From the NCBI GenBank assembly GCA_031269595.1, contig JAISYX010000066.1, forward strand, positions 1 through 64,000: a stretch of 64,000 nucleotides of DNA, written 5' to 3'. This document shows positions 1 through 8,553 of this stretch, in pieces (within the stretch, counting starts at the first letter, position 1; each line of letters begins with the position of its first letter). The stretch is from Oscillospiraceae bacterium (GTDB lineage: Bacteria > Bacillota > Clostridia > Oscillospirales > Acutalibacteraceae). The notes below the pieces were generated by a model. The model did not search any database and was not told the origin of the DNA. It saw only the letters and a program-made list of their open reading frames with translations. The position numbers and the translations under genes are program-made.

Positions 1-600
1 CAGAGCTTTACGGTTGAAGGGGATTGGTCGCAGGCGGCATTTTTTATGGCGGCGGGTGCTCTTGGAGGCAACACCGCTGTTGGTGGGCTAAGGCCGGATT
101 CTGTGCAAGGTGACAGGGCTTGTCTGGAGCTTTTTAAGGCCTTTGGGGCGCAGGTTAGCTTTAAAAACGGAACAGCCTTTACCAGCGGCTCTGCTCTGCA
201 TGGCATTGATATAGATGCCTCTCAGATACCCGATTTAGTGCCTATTCTGGCCGTTACAGCCGCTCTGGCACAGGGTAAAAGCCGCATTTACGGGGCGGAG
301 AGGCTGCGAATAAAAGAAAGCGACAGGCTAAGCGCAATAGCCAATGCACTCAATGCAGCGGGAGGCCGTGTGACAGTTACCGCTGACGGCCTGCTTATAG
401 AGGGCGTTAAAAGCCTTAATTCCTGCAAGGTTGAGGGCTGCAACGACCATAGAATAGTTATGGCAATGTCTGTTGCAGCTATAAAGGCAGATGGCTTTAT
501 AGAGATAACGGACGCTATGTCCATTAATAAATCATATCCTCGTTTTTTTGAGGATTTCAAGCAATTGGGAGGTACAGCAGATGTCATCAATTTGGGGTAA
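1..600 (+). CDS. aroA: 3-phosphoshikimate 1-carboxyvinyltransferase (EPSP synthase), C-terminal part
   Basis: EPSP synthase joins phosphoenolpyruvate to shikimate 3-phosphate, the sixth step of the shikimate pathway. The gene enters from the left edge, so only the last 199 residues are present; the frame is open from base 1. Family signatures are the opening segment GDWSQAAFFMAAGA, RIKESDRL (near residue 103) and NDHRIVMAMSVAA (near residue 147), with the typical C-terminal MSINKSYPRFFEDF. The end overlaps the start of aroC by 20 bases, which indicates translational coupling within one operon (aroA-aroC-pheA). No truncation or frameshift is seen in the visible part. Confidence 0.95.
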   Translation, partial: QSFTVEGDWSQAAFFMAAGALGGNTAVGGLRPDSVQGDRACLELFKAFGAQVSFKNGTAFTSGSALHGIDIDASQIPDLVPILAVTAALAQGKSRIYGAERLRIKESDRLSAIANALNAAGGRVTVTADGLLIEGVKSLNSCKVEGCNDHRIVMAMSVAAIKADGFIEITDAMSINKSYPRFFEDFKQLGGTADVINLG

Positions 601-1669
601 GGATGTAAAAATTTCAATATTCGGTGAGAGCCACGGCATAGCAATAGGTGTGGTAATAGACGGCCTGCCTGCGGGTGAAGAGCTGGACATGGAGGAGATA
701 GCTTTTCAAATGAGCCGCCGTGCTCCCGGCGGGGACAGCACAGCTACTCCTCGAAAGGAGACGGACTTCCCCGAGATTTGCTCGGGCCTGCTAAACGGAG
801 TTACAACGGGCTCGCCCCTTTGCGCCGTGATAGAAAACAACAACACCCGCCCTGTGGACTATGAAAAGCTTGCAAGGCTGCCACGCCCGGGACATGCGGA
901 TTTTACCGGATATATACGCTACGACGGCTACAATGACGTTAGAGGCGGGGGGCACTTTTCGGGCAGGCTAACAGCTCCGCTGACCTTTGCGGGGGCGGTG
1001 TGCCGCCAGATTCTGGCTCGCAGGGGCATAATTATAGGCGGGCATATCTTCTCTGTAGGCACTATATTTGATGAGCCCTTCGACCCTGTAAATGTGAGCG
1101 CAGAGCAGCTTATGCAGCTTGGTGCAAGCCTGTTTGCGCTGAATAATCCCAACATAGAGCAGAATATGAGAGCATATATAGAGGCAATCAAGGCGGAGCA
1201 GGATTCTGTTGGCGGCATAGTTGAAATTGCCGCTGTGGGCATTCCTGCGGGCCTAGGCTCGCCTATGTTTAGAGGGGTAGAGAACGTAATCTCCTCTGTG
1301 GTGTTTGGAGTTCCGGCGGTTAAGGGCATTGAATTCGGCCTAGGCTTTGATGTGAGCACTCTCAAGGGCAGTCAGGCCAACGACGCCTTTGCCATGGAGG
1401 ACGACAGGATAGTCACGCTCTCCAACAACTGCGGAGGCATTCTGGGAGGAATAACCAACGGTATGCCGCTTATCTTCCGTGCGGCAATTAAGCCCACGCC
1501 CTCAATTGCGCAAAAGCAGCAGACTGTGGATTTGCGTGACGGCAGAGATACCGTTTTAACCATAAACGGCAGGCATGACCCCTGCATAGTACCCCGCGCA
1601 CTCCCTGCAATAGAGGCGGCGGCGTCTATTGCTATATTAAACCTGATGGCGGAGGTGAACGCACTGTGA
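581..1669 (+). CDS. aroC: Chorismate synthase
   Basis: This FMN-dependent enzyme converts EPSP to chorismate, the branch point for Phe, Tyr, Trp and folate. The 362-residue product has the usual length. Motifs are GESHGIAIGVVIDG at the N-terminus, RRAPGGDSTATPRKETD, the FMN-binding DVRGGGHFSGRLTAP, GILGGITNGMPL and GRHDPCIVPRALPA. The ATG at 581 is preferred over the in-frame ATG at 548 because GGGAGGT lies about 8 bases upstream and the protein then begins MSSIWGKDVKIS, as in family members. The start lies inside the end of aroA, and the stop overlaps the pheA start by 4 bases. Confidence 0.96.
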   Translation: MSSIWGKDVKISIFGESHGIAIGVVIDGLPAGEELDMEEIAFQMSRRAPGGDSTATPRKETDFPEICSGLLNGVTTGSPLCAVIENNNTRPVDYEKLARLPRPGHADFTGYIRYDGYNDVRGGGHFSGRLTAPLTFAGAVCRQILARRGIIIGGHIFSVGTIFDEPFDPVNVSAEQLMQLGASLFALNNPNIEQNMRAYIEAIKAEQDSVGGIVEIAAVGIPAGLGSPMFRGVENVISSVVFGVPAVKGIEFGLGFDVSTLKGSQANDAFAMEDDRIVTLSNNCGGILGGITNGMPLIFRAAIKPTPSIAQKQQTVDLRDGRDTVLTINGRHDPCIVPRALPAIEAAASIAILNLMAEVNAL

Positions 1670-2790
1670 AGCTAAGCGATGCAAGAGCAAGGATAGACGA
1701 GATAGACGAGGAGCTTGTAAAGCTGTTCCTAAGCAGGATGGAAATTTCACGCAATGTAGCAGAGATTAAGATTAATCAAGGCCTTCCTGTGCTTAACCAA
1801 AAGCGTGAGGAGGAGATTTTAAGCAGTGTTAACGAAAAGGCAGGGGAGCACGGCAGTGCCGCAAGGCTGTTCTTTTCAGCTATTATGGACATAAGCCGTG
1901 CCTATCAGCATGAGCTTATGACGGCCTCAAATTGCCCCTTAAAGGGGATTTTGGAAGGGGCAGAATCCAGCTTTAAGGCAGATTCTGTTTTGGCCTGTCA
2001 GGGCACAGAGGGGGCCTACTCCCATGCGGCGGCTCGCACCTTTTTTAAGGCTGCAAAGCCCTGCTTTTACAGCAGCTTTGAGGAGGTCTTCAAGGCGGTT
2101 GAGGAGGGGCGTGCAGATTATGGCGTTCTGCCTGTAGAAAACAATCTGGCTGGTTCTGTGACAGAGGTCTATGACCTTATTCTAAAATATAAGTTTTTTA
2201 TAACAGGTACGGCAGAGGTGGAGGTTCACCACTGTCTTTTGGGGGTTAAGGGTGCAAGCAAAGAGGGTTTGAGGAAGGTGTATTCGCACCCGCAGGCACT
2301 TGCGCAGTGCTCGGAGTTCATCAAGGCGCAGAAGCTGGAGGCCGCACCGGACAGCAACACCGCAGTAGCGGCAGAGAGAATAAGCAAGCTAAATGACACT
2401 CAAATTGGAGTTATAGCCTCCCGTGAGGCGGCTGAGACGCACGGCCTTGAGGTTCTGGAATGTGACATTCAAAACGTGAGGGATAACCGCACAAGGTTCA
2501 TCCTCATTTCAAAAAATCTGATTATACCCACAAATGCAGATATAATCAGCCTTTCATTTTCGCTGCCTCATACTACAGGCTCGCTTTATAAAATTTTAGG
2601 CCGCTTTGCGATACACGGCCTTAATTTGACCAAGATAGAATCCCGCCCATTATATGGAAGCAGCTTTGAGTATCAGTTTTATCTTGATTTTGCGGGAACG
2701 GCCAAGGATAAGGACATAGTGCAGTTGCTGTGCTCGCTGGAGGAGGAGCTGCCGTTTTTCAGCTTTTTGGGTAACTACAGCGAGGTTTAA
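1666..2790 (+). CDS. pheA: Bifunctional chorismate mutase / prephenate dehydratase (P-protein)
   Basis: The protein converts chorismate to prephenate and then phenylpyruvate, the committed steps to phenylalanine. The 374 residues divide into an AroQ-type chorismate mutase helix bundle (about 1-90, with ARIDEIDEELVKLFLSRM), a prephenate dehydratase domain (about 105-280, with QGTEGAYSHAAA, LPVENNLAGSVTEVYDL and the catalytic-type NRTRF) and a C-terminal ACT regulatory domain (about 290-374, with the Phe-binding-type IESRP). A GTG start overlaps the aroC stop, with GGCGGAGGTG just upstream. Feedback inhibition by phenylalanine through ACT is expected from the family. It is the last gene of the visible aro operon. 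Confidence 0.95.
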   Translation: MKLSDARARIDEIDEELVKLFLSRMEISRNVAEIKINQGLPVLNQKREEEILSSVNEKAGEHGSAARLFFSAIMDISRAYQHELMTASNCPLKGILEGAESSFKADSVLACQGTEGAYSHAAARTFFKAAKPCFYSSFEEVFKAVEEGRADYGVLPVENNLAGSVTEVYDLILKYKFFITGTAEVEVHHCLLGVKGASKEGLRKVYSHPQALAQCSEFIKAQKLEAAPDSNTAVAAERISKLNDTQIGVIASREAAETHGLEVLECDIQNVRDNRTRFILISKNLIIPTNADIISLSFSLPHTTGSLYKILGRFAIHGLNLTKIESRPLYGSSFEYQFYLDFAGTAKDKDIVQLLCSLEEELPFFSFLGNYSEV

Positions 2791-2932
2791 GGGGTTGAAA
2801 GCAATACGAAATGTGTGGACGCATTTTTATATAATATTGGTGTTCGGGTCTCTAACACATGGTGTTAGAAAATTAGCGTTTCCTATTGACAAATCCTTGA
2901 AATTACTGTATTATACATAATGCAGAGTATCG
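2791..2932 (+). other. Intergenic spacer with orphan hairpin element and tRNA promoter
   Basis: After the pheA stop there is no T-tailed terminator. The segment around 2840-2875 carries TCTAACAC-ATG-GTGTTAGA, an 8-bp stem with a 3-nt loop. With its upstream GGTGTTCGGG it closely resembles the leader elements found before several minus-strand genes in this window (for example upstream of 48431). Here the included ATG meets a stop after five codons, so no gene follows it directly. The tRNA promoter occupies the 3' part. Confidence 0.6.
2886..2914 (+). promoter_or_regulatory. Sigma-A type promoter for tRNA-Arg
   Basis: A perfect -35 TTGACA (2886-2891) is followed after 17 bases by TATTAT (2909-2914). 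The tRNA begins 18 bases further on. This is a strong housekeeping-type promoter. Confidence 0.75.
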
Positions 2933-3007
2933 GCCCCCGTAGTTAAATGGATATAACAAGGTCCTCCTAAGACTTAGTTGTCAGTTCGATTCTGGCCGGG
3001 GGTGCCA
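2933..3007 (+). tRNA. tRNA-Arg (anticodon CCU)
   Basis: A complete cloverleaf can be folded by hand. The acceptor GCCCCCG pairs with CGGGGGT (one G-T at the end), the D-stem GTTA pairs with TAAC, and the anticodon stem AGGTC/GACTT encloses the loop CTCCTAA, giving anticodon CCU. The T-arm is GTCAG-TTCGATT-CTGGC, the discriminator base is G, and CCA is encoded (3005-3007). This isoacceptor reads AGG arginine codons. Confidence 0.95.
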
Positions 3008-3118
3008 AACCGGCGATAAATCGCCGAAGTGAAAAGTGAAGAGTGAAAAGTGAAAGATAAAAACGGGTTCGCCGGTTTGTACTTTTCTCTTTTCACTCTT
3101 CTTTTTTCTCTTTTCTCT
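3007..3118 (+). repeat. Palindrome plus 7-nt-periodic purine array, probable tRNA terminator region
   Basis: AAACCGGCGA (3007-3016) is inversely repeated at 3069-3078, and inside it CGGCGA-TAAA-TCGCCG forms a small hairpin (3011-3026). Between the arms lies an array of GTGAAAA/GTGAAGA units with 7-nt spacing (about 3029-3056). Its pyrimidine complement follows downstream (3080-3118), giving a large imperfect foldback and a T-rich tail that could stop transcription of the tRNA. Similar array-beside-palindrome structures occur near 23947 and 26644. Confidence 0.6.
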
Positions 3119-3188
3119 TCTTCCCGCCTTCTACTCAGCCCTCTTTCTTCTCCTCTTGAAAAATGGGAAGCTCAAAGGAATATTATAA

Positions 3189-3217
3189 TTGACATTATTC
3201 CGAATGTGTAGTATACT
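3189..3217 (+). promoter_or_regulatory. Strong promoter of the HipA-like gene
   Basis: TTGACA (3189-3194), a 17-base spacer and TATACT (3212-3217). The predicted transcript start is about 3224, which coincides with the first in-frame ATG. This bears on which start codon is used. Confidence 0.7.
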
Positions 3218-3244
3218 ATTTATATGCGAGAGGAAGTGCTCTTT

Positions 3245-4498
3245 TTGAACGATGAATATATAACGGCGCAGCAAGTGGCTGAAAAATGGAATATTTCTGA
3301 TAGGCGAGTGCGTGTACTTTGCCATGAAGGCAAAATTTCCGGTGCTGTGAAGGATGGAAAATTCTATAAAATCCCCGCCGATGCCGCAAAACCCTCTGAT
3401 GGAAGAAAAGCAGCAACAAGCGGCACTCGCTTTTTCAAGTGGGATAGTGCTGTTATTGGCACTATTGATAGTGCCAACGCAGTCAATTTTATTCAACCGG
3501 ATTACAATGAAGCTGTTTCTCTCTATACTCGCAGTACGAAGGTATGGACTCCGGAACAATTCACCGAATTTTTGTCTGAGCGTGTCGTCAGCCGTGACAG
3601 ACGTGACATCGAGCGGATATTGTTCCGCTGCGGCCTGTCTCACTATGATGTGCTGCGCATTGCTGAAATTACAAGAGGCATACATCCTAAGGATTTGCTT
3701 TGGGTTTCCCACTCAGAAGATGAACAGCTGGACACAGTAATAACCGATGTTTTTGATTCCGTTTTCCATCAAAAAATCGATCTGACTGGAGACAGCATTG
3801 ATACGCCGGAAGGTTATAATATTAAACGCTACGGTGTTTATAATGGTCAATACGGTATTTATAAGCAGCGTATTAGTCCGTTGACAACTGATGTGGAATC
3901 GGAAGTGGCAGTATATCTATTGGCACAAAAGCTGGGAGTTCCTTGCTGTCCTGCTTATCGTATTGATAAGGATACGGTGTTCTCCGCTTTCTTATACGAC
4001 TTTTCTAAAGAGTATATTGTGCATTTTCGCCGATTGTTCGATGGTGTGCGCTCTGATAATGAATATCAAAATTTGATTTCAGTCCGTCCGCAGTATAAAG
4101 ACGATATTGCTCGAATGATTTTACTGGATTTTATCACCAGACAGGATGACAGGCATCTTTCTAATATCGCTATTAAAATGAGCGGCACAAATGAGTCTTT
4201 TTATCCGCTTTATGATAACGGGCGCAGCCTATTTTATGAAGACACAGAAGAAATGGTAACTCAAGCGGTTGCAGATCCGGCAAACTATGCTACCGGCTTT
4301 GGTTACTCCGGCACTTATCTTGACTATGTGCGGGAGATTGCAAAAGAACGCAGCGGATTAAAAGGGCTTATCAATGCGGATATATCCAAAGATGAGGTTG
4401 CCGGTATTTTAAATGAAGCAGGGTTTAATGGATACCGTTTTGACGGAGCACTGGAATGGATAATGAAAACAATACAAATAATCAGTGAGCTTGCTTAA
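3245..4498 (+). CDS. HipA-like kinase with N-terminal excisionase/MerR-type DNA-binding domain
   Basis: The C-terminal two thirds resemble HipA-family protein kinases. The catalytic-loop pattern DFITRQDDRHLSNIAI, with Asp-Arg-His and Asn, is followed by the metal-binding-type YDNGRSLF. Residues 1-50 form a helix-turn-helix of the excisionase type (ITAQQVAEKWNISDRRVRVL, then a GKFYKIP wing), so one polypeptide may combine the DNA-binding role usually held by HipB with the kinase. No separate hipB is adjacent. The start is uncertain: an ATG at 3224 would sit on the predicted transcript start with no ribosome site, whereas TTG at 3245 has AGAGGAAG 8 bases upstream and gives 417 residues. Substrate and toxicity are unknown. 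Confidence 0.75.
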   Translation: MNDEYITAQQVAEKWNISDRRVRVLCHEGKISGAVKDGKFYKIPADAAKPSDGRKAATSGTRFFKWDSAVIGTIDSANAVNFIQPDYNEAVSLYTRSTKVWTPEQFTEFLSERVVSRDRRDIERILFRCGLSHYDVLRIAEITRGIHPKDLLWVSHSEDEQLDTVITDVFDSVFHQKIDLTGDSIDTPEGYNIKRYGVYNGQYGIYKQRISPLTTDVESEVAVYLLAQKLGVPCCPAYRIDKDTVFSAFLYDFSKEYIVHFRRLFDGVRSDNEYQNLISVRPQYKDDIARMILLDFITRQDDRHLSNIAIKMSGTNESFYPLYDNGRSLFYEDTEEMVTQAVADPANYATGFGYSGTYLDYVREIAKERSGLKGLINADISKDEVAGILNEAGFNGYRFDGALEWIMKTIQIISELA

Positions 4499-4582
4499 TA
4501 ATATCGAAAAGCGGAAAAATATCGATTGTGTGCCGGCTAATATCCGGCTAATAGGATACTAAAAGAAAGGTGAGGTATAAGC

Positions 4583-5308
4583 TTGAGGTTAAGTACGTTG
4601 CTTTTAGCAACAATTTTATTAAATGCATTTGCATATATTACAATTAGATTGCGGCCTATACTGTTTAAAGTTAAAATTTTTAGACCAATGTTGAAAAATT
4701 TCAAATTATCTCTTTTTCCATTGGTTATTTTATTAATTAATTTAACAGTTACTTTTATATTGTTCTGGGTAAGTGCAAATTTTAACATTATTTTTATTAG
4801 AGCCATTGCTTTAGTTTTATTCTTAATTGGATTATTAATATGGTTTTTATTTTTACCTAATTCAGGATACTTAATAACAGAGCTTAATTTAACCCACCGA
4901 GATGACGACGAAAAAGAAGTGCCGATTTGGTACGATATTGTATCAACCTTTTCTTTTGCTCTGTCAGGGGTTATCAATACCTTAGCTAACATCGTAATAC
5001 TTCAATATGTTTTTTTGATGATAATGGTTGACCCTTTAAAGCTTAATGTATCAGATTATCTTATATTATTTATAAGTGGATTTATTATTATATTTTTTGT
5101 AGTGCTGGGAATATATCTGGGACGTGCTATAAGATTTAACTCTTGGGATATTTTACACCCTAAATCTTTTTTTAAAAAGCTAAAGAGCCATTTTGCTAAA
5201 AAAGGAGTATTTAAAGAATTAGCTTTATATGTAACCTTTAATACTATTTTTTTCTTGATAATGTATATATCATTTGGAATACCTTTTTATTTTATAGGTT
5301 TGGTTTAA
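4583..5308 (+). CDS. DUF1361-type integral membrane protein
   Basis: The protein has 241 residues and about six predicted hydrophobic spans, with the family-like LPNSGYLITELNLTH following the third span. Its function is unknown; DUF1361 members are small polytopic membrane proteins. The TTG start at 4583 is chosen for the preceding GAAAGGTGAGG. The gene is strikingly AT-rich with A/T-ending codons compared with the aro and translation genes, suggesting separate origin together with the HipA-like gene upstream. A strong terminator follows. Confidence 0.65.
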   Translation: MRLSTLLLATILLNAFAYITIRLRPILFKVKIFRPMLKNFKLSLFPLVILLINLTVTFILFWVSANFNIIFIRAIALVLFLIGLLIWFLFLPNSGYLITELNLTHRDDDEKEVPIWYDIVSTFSFALSGVINTLANIVILQYVFLMIMVDPLKLNVSDYLILFISGFIIIFFVVLGIYLGRAIRFNSWDILHPKSFFKKLKSHFAKKGVFKELALYVTFNTIFFLIMYISFGIPFYFIGLV

Positions 5309-5347
5309 AGAGGATTTGTTGTTTAAGCTTGCGCCACAACCTTCAAA

Positions 5348-5385
5348 AACTGTAAAGCAAATTTTAATTGCTTTGCAGTTTTTTT
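5348..5385 (+). terminator. Rho-independent terminator
   Basis: AACTGTAAAGCAA (5348-5360) pairs with TTGCTTTGCAGTT (5368-5380), with one wobble pair, a 7-nt loop and a run of T directly after. It ends the DUF1361 transcript. Confidence 0.85.
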
Positions 5386-5422
5386 ACTGCTTGCGGGGTA
5401 TTATTAGTGAAAGGGGAAAGAG

Positions 5423-5926
5423 ATGAAAAACAAAGCTTTATGCACCAATTCCAAAATAGAGCAGGCCATGGAAGCATACTCAGATATGGTGTTTCGTCTT
5501 GCTCTTGCGCAGCTTAAGCACAGAGCCAATGCAGAGGATGTGTTCCAAGAGGTGTTCTTCCGCTTTGCTAAAGCAGATACTGTATTTGAAAGTGAAGAGC
5601 ATCAAAAGGCATGGTTTATAAGAGTTACACTAAACTGCTGCCGTAAGTTGCAAAGCTCCGCTTGGTTTAGACATATTTATCCTGAGGATGAAAATGCAGC
5701 TGAGCCTATTGCGACCCAAGAGGACGAGCACAGCGAGGTGCGGGAGGCGGTGCAAGGTCTCCCCGCAAAATACAGGAGTGTGATACATCTGTTCTATTTT
5801 GAGGACATGAGTGCGGCGCAAATTGCAACATCACTGGGATTGAAGGAATCCACAATAACATCACAGCTGTGCAGGGCAAGGAAGCTGCTGCAAGAAAAAT
5901 TGAAAGGGGACTATGATTATGACTGA
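5423..5926 (+). CDS. ECF-type RNA polymerase sigma factor
   Basis: A sigma-70 factor of the extracytoplasmic-function class, 167 residues. Region 2 is seen in YSDMVFRLALAQLKHRANAE and DVFQEVFFRF. Region 4 is LPAKYRSVIHLFYFEDMSAA followed by the helix-turn-helix ESTITSQLCRARKLLQ. GTGAAAGGGGAAAGAG precedes the ATG. The next gene starts within its last codons, the usual arrangement of an ECF factor with a membrane-bound regulator, so the pair probably answers an envelope signal. No autoregulated promoter could be identified confidently. Confidence 0.9.
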   Translation: MKNKALCTNSKIEQAMEAYSDMVFRLALAQLKHRANAEDVFQEVFFRFAKADTVFESEEHQKAWFIRVTLNCCRKLQSSAWFRHIYPEDENAAEPIATQEDEHSEVREAVQGLPAKYRSVIHLFYFEDMSAAQIATSLGLKESTITSQLCRARKLLQEKLKGDYDYD

Positions 5927-7397
5927 TTTTAAAAAAACCTATAGAGCAGCATTGTCAAAGGAGAGCTTAAGCGAGGAATTCAAGAAGGAGACCTTGCGCA
6001 TGATAGGGGCAGAGGACACAGATACCCGCAATAAGATACATTTTAAAAAGCTTGCAGTTATACCCGTGGCGGCAGTTTTGGTTATAGCTGCGTGCGTAAC
6101 TGCTCTTGGGCTTTACAAGGGATACCCATTTGCAGTTGGGGGAGCTTCAGGCCATGTGTATGTTGATGGCGTAAAGCTTGTATCTGATACCGTTTTTGAA
6201 CAGATAGGTACAAATATCAATCAAAAAATAACCAATGGCAATATGGAAATCCTTGTTAAGGACATAATTTGCGATGACGTGAGCTTCTACATCAATTTTG
6301 ACCTTCAAACACTGGACGGCTCACCCTTGCAGGAGAACAGCGAATTTCGTAAATCTCTGCTCTCTGCCCAAAGCTTGGAGGCTTATATTGAATGTGAGGG
6401 CACAAAGTATCCCCTGCACACCAACAGGCTGGATAAAGCCGCCGTGCCAAATCAAGCCAGCTTTGAGGCCGCTTATAATGGAGTTAAGACGAATTCTGCA
6501 CAAAATCCCGCTCTTAAGCCGGAGGGTAAGCAGCTTAAGCTGATTCTTGGCAATTTTGTGGATACCGTTTTAACCCACCAGAGCATAGGCTTTAAATTTA
6601 ATAATCTGGCTGAGGTATACAACAGCGTGGAGCATATACCTGATTCTGCATACACCAAGGTGCAGGCAGGCACTCTTCAAAATGATACAGGTGATGATGT
6701 CTACACCTTCCCGCTTGGCACACAAGGGCTGAGTTTCTCTGATAAATATCCCAACTCATATATTGATAGCATAGGTATACACAGCCTTGGTTATGATGAA
6801 AGAAAGGTGCTGTATATAGGCATTGTCACCGATAAAAATCAGCCAACGCCGGACTTTGCGTTTAAGAATATCAGCACGGGTGATGTTTTTGAAGCTACAA
6901 GCGTGTACTCCCTTGAGCAGGAGGGCAGAATCACACTGGCACTGAGCTTAAATGCAGATATATCCTTTGGCTTTAACCGCACAGACATAAAACCGGAGGA
7001 TTTGAAAAATTATATTATTGTTTGCAATAGAAGCAGAGAGAAAATATCTCGCACCAAAGGGCTATGCAATGCAGTATTTACTGTGGATAAGGTTGGTTTA
7101 GGCAAGGTTTTCACTCTGAATAAAAAAATAACAGTGATGAATGAGGAATGGCAAATAGCAAGCATACGCCTTACGCCTCTAAACCTGTATATTGAGGGTA
7201 AGGGCAGCGACATCAAGCTGGAATATGAGCATGATAAGGCCTATTTTATAATGAATAATGGCGAAAAGCTTTATATCAATAGTGATATTGATGGCCTGCT
7301 AGGCGAAACCATTGATTTAAGGCTTGCTCTGGGCACAGTCGTAAACCCTAACGAGGTGTCAAGCCTGCATATTTGGGGCAACGATATAGAGCTATAA
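5919..7397 (+). CDS. Membrane-anchored anti-sigma-like protein (DUF4179-type)
   Basis: The 492-residue product has a short cytoplasmic N-terminus with KESLSEEFKKETLRMI, one transmembrane helix (about residues 46-66, LAVIPVAAVLVIAACVTALG) and a large extracytoplasmic domain. This layout and the overlap with the ECF sigma gene match DUF4179 partners of ECF factors, so it probably restrains the sigma factor until a signal is sensed. An ATG at 5913 is possible, but the ATG at 5919 has AAGGGGA at the right distance. The extracellular domain contains no enzymatic motif that I recognise. Confidence 0.75.
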   Translation: MTDFKKTYRAALSKESLSEEFKKETLRMIGAEDTDTRNKIHFKKLAVIPVAAVLVIAACVTALGLYKGYPFAVGGASGHVYVDGVKLVSDTVFEQIGTNINQKITNGNMEILVKDIICDDVSFYINFDLQTLDGSPLQENSEFRKSLLSAQSLEAYIECEGTKYPLHTNRLDKAAVPNQASFEAAYNGVKTNSAQNPALKPEGKQLKLILGNFVDTVLTHQSIGFKFNNLAEVYNSVEHIPDSAYTKVQAGTLQNDTGDDVYTFPLGTQGLSFSDKYPNSYIDSIGIHSLGYDERKVLYIGIVTDKNQPTPDFAFKNISTGDVFEATSVYSLEQEGRITLALSLNADISFGFNRTDIKPEDLKNYIIVCNRSREKISRTKGLCNAVFTVDKVGLGKVFTLNKKITVMNEEWQIASIRLTPLNLYIEGKGSDIKLEYEHDKAYFIMNNGEKLYINSDIDGLLGETIDLRLALGTVVNPNEVSSLHIWGNDIEL

Positions 7398-7409
7398 CAA
7401 CACAAGCAA

Positions 7410-7455
7410 ATCCCCTGCATTATGCTTATTGCAACATAATGCAGGGGATGTTTTT
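7410..7455. terminator. Bidirectional terminator hairpin
   Basis: A perfect 15-bp stem: ATCCCCTGCATTATG (7410-7424) and its complement (7435-7449), with a 10-nt loop and GTTTTTA following on the plus strand. It separates the convergent sigma/anti-sigma operon and mnmA. Confidence 0.85.
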
Positions 7456-7460
7456 ATATT

Positions 7461-8528
7461 TCAGTTTACAATACTCCCCCCACCAAGCACCTCATCACCG
7501 TCATAAATCACCACAGCCTGCCCGGGGGTTATTGAACGCTGAGGCTCATCAAAGCACAGGCTAAAGCCTCCGCTCTTCGTGTGATTTATCACGGCAGCGG
7601 CTGGCTTTGCGGAATACCGTATTTTTGCCTGTATTCTTGCGCCCTCCTCGGGCTTTTGCGTTATCCAATTTGCATCATCGGCAATTAGGGTTTGACTGTA
7701 TTGCTCGCCCTCCTCGCCCAGTGTGACTGTTTGCGCCTTAGCATCAATATTAGTGACATACATAGGCTTGCCAAAGCTGATTCCCAAGCCCTTGCGCTGG
7801 CCTATGGTGTAGTGCGCTATGCCCTTGTGTCTGCCTAAGATATGGCCGTTTCTATCGACAAAATTGCCCTCTTTAAAGCTAAAATTGCCGTATTTTTGCA
7901 GGAATGCGGCGTAATCATTATTTTCAACAAAGCAGATTTCCTGACTATCCGGCTTAAAGGCCACGGGGAGCTTGTGCTCCTGAGCAAGGCGGCGGGTGAG
8001 TGCCTTATCCTCAATGTCTCCAAGGGGGAAGAGGGTGTGGGCGAGCTGCTGCTGATTAATGCTGAAAAGAGCATAGCTCTGATCCTTTGGAGAGGGAGCT
8101 TTGTACAGCCTGCGCAGGCCGTCTGCGCTCTGCTTGATGCGGGCATAGTGCCCTGTGGCCACATAATCCATGCCCATGGCGAGGGCACGGCTCAGCAGCT
8201 CCTCAAATTTGATATAGCGGTTGCAGGCTATGCAGGGGTTGGGAGTTCTGCCTATTATGTATTCATTTGCAAAGTAGTCGATTACCTTTTTGCTGAATAG
8301 ATCCACAAAGTTAAAAACATAGTGTGGAATATCCAGCGCAGCGCAGACACGGCGTGCGTCCTCAATATCATCAAGGGAGCAGCAGCCACCTGCAAGACTT
8401 CCCTGCATGTACTCGTCAGGCCTTAGCTTGAGGGTTACGCCGTACACATCAAAGCCATGCTGTTTAAGAAGAAGTGCCGCAACGGAGGAATCCACACCGC
8501 CGCTCATACCTACTAGTACTTTTTTCAT
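7461..8528 (-). CDS. mnmA: tRNA-specific 2-thiouridylase MnmA
   Basis: MnmA thiolates U34 of tRNA-Lys, -Glu and -Gln, receiving sulfur by a relay from a cysteine desulfurase. The 355-residue protein has the PP-loop SGGVDSS (residues 9-15), the first catalytic cysteine region NPCIACN, the second in SQEICFVENNDY, and the QRKGLGI segment of the C-terminal beta domain. The start has GGTGAG upstream. Only 25 bases separate it from the membrane-protein gene upstream, so it may be the last gene of the long minus-strand translation operon. Confidence 0.95.
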   Translation of the reverse strand: MKKVLVGMSGGVDSSVAALLLKQHGFDVYGVTLKLRPDEYMQGSLAGGCCSLDDIEDARRVCAALDIPHYVFNFVDLFSKKVIDYFANEYIIGRTPNPCIACNRYIKFEELLSRALAMGMDYVATGHYARIKQSADGLRRLYKAPSPKDQSYALFSINQQQLAHTLFPLGDIEDKALTRRLAQEHKLPVAFKPDSQEICFVENNDYAAFLQKYGNFSFKEGNFVDRNGHILGRHKGIAHYTIGQRKGLGISFGKPMYVTNIDAKAQTVTLGEEGEQYSQTLIADDANWITQKPEEGARIQAKIRYSAKPAAAVINHTKSGGFSLCFDEPQRSITPGQAVVIYDGDEVLGGGSIVN

Positions 8529-8553
8529 ATGCTCACCATCGTTAATTTTTTTA

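Noticed and set aside
548-580. Upstream ATG for chorismate synthase
   Set aside because: There is no ribosome site there; the family N-terminus begins at the ATG at 581, which has a good one.
3029-3056. Regular short repeats suggesting a CRISPR array
   Set aside because: The units are 7 bases with no spacers and no cas genes nearby; this is a low-complexity array.
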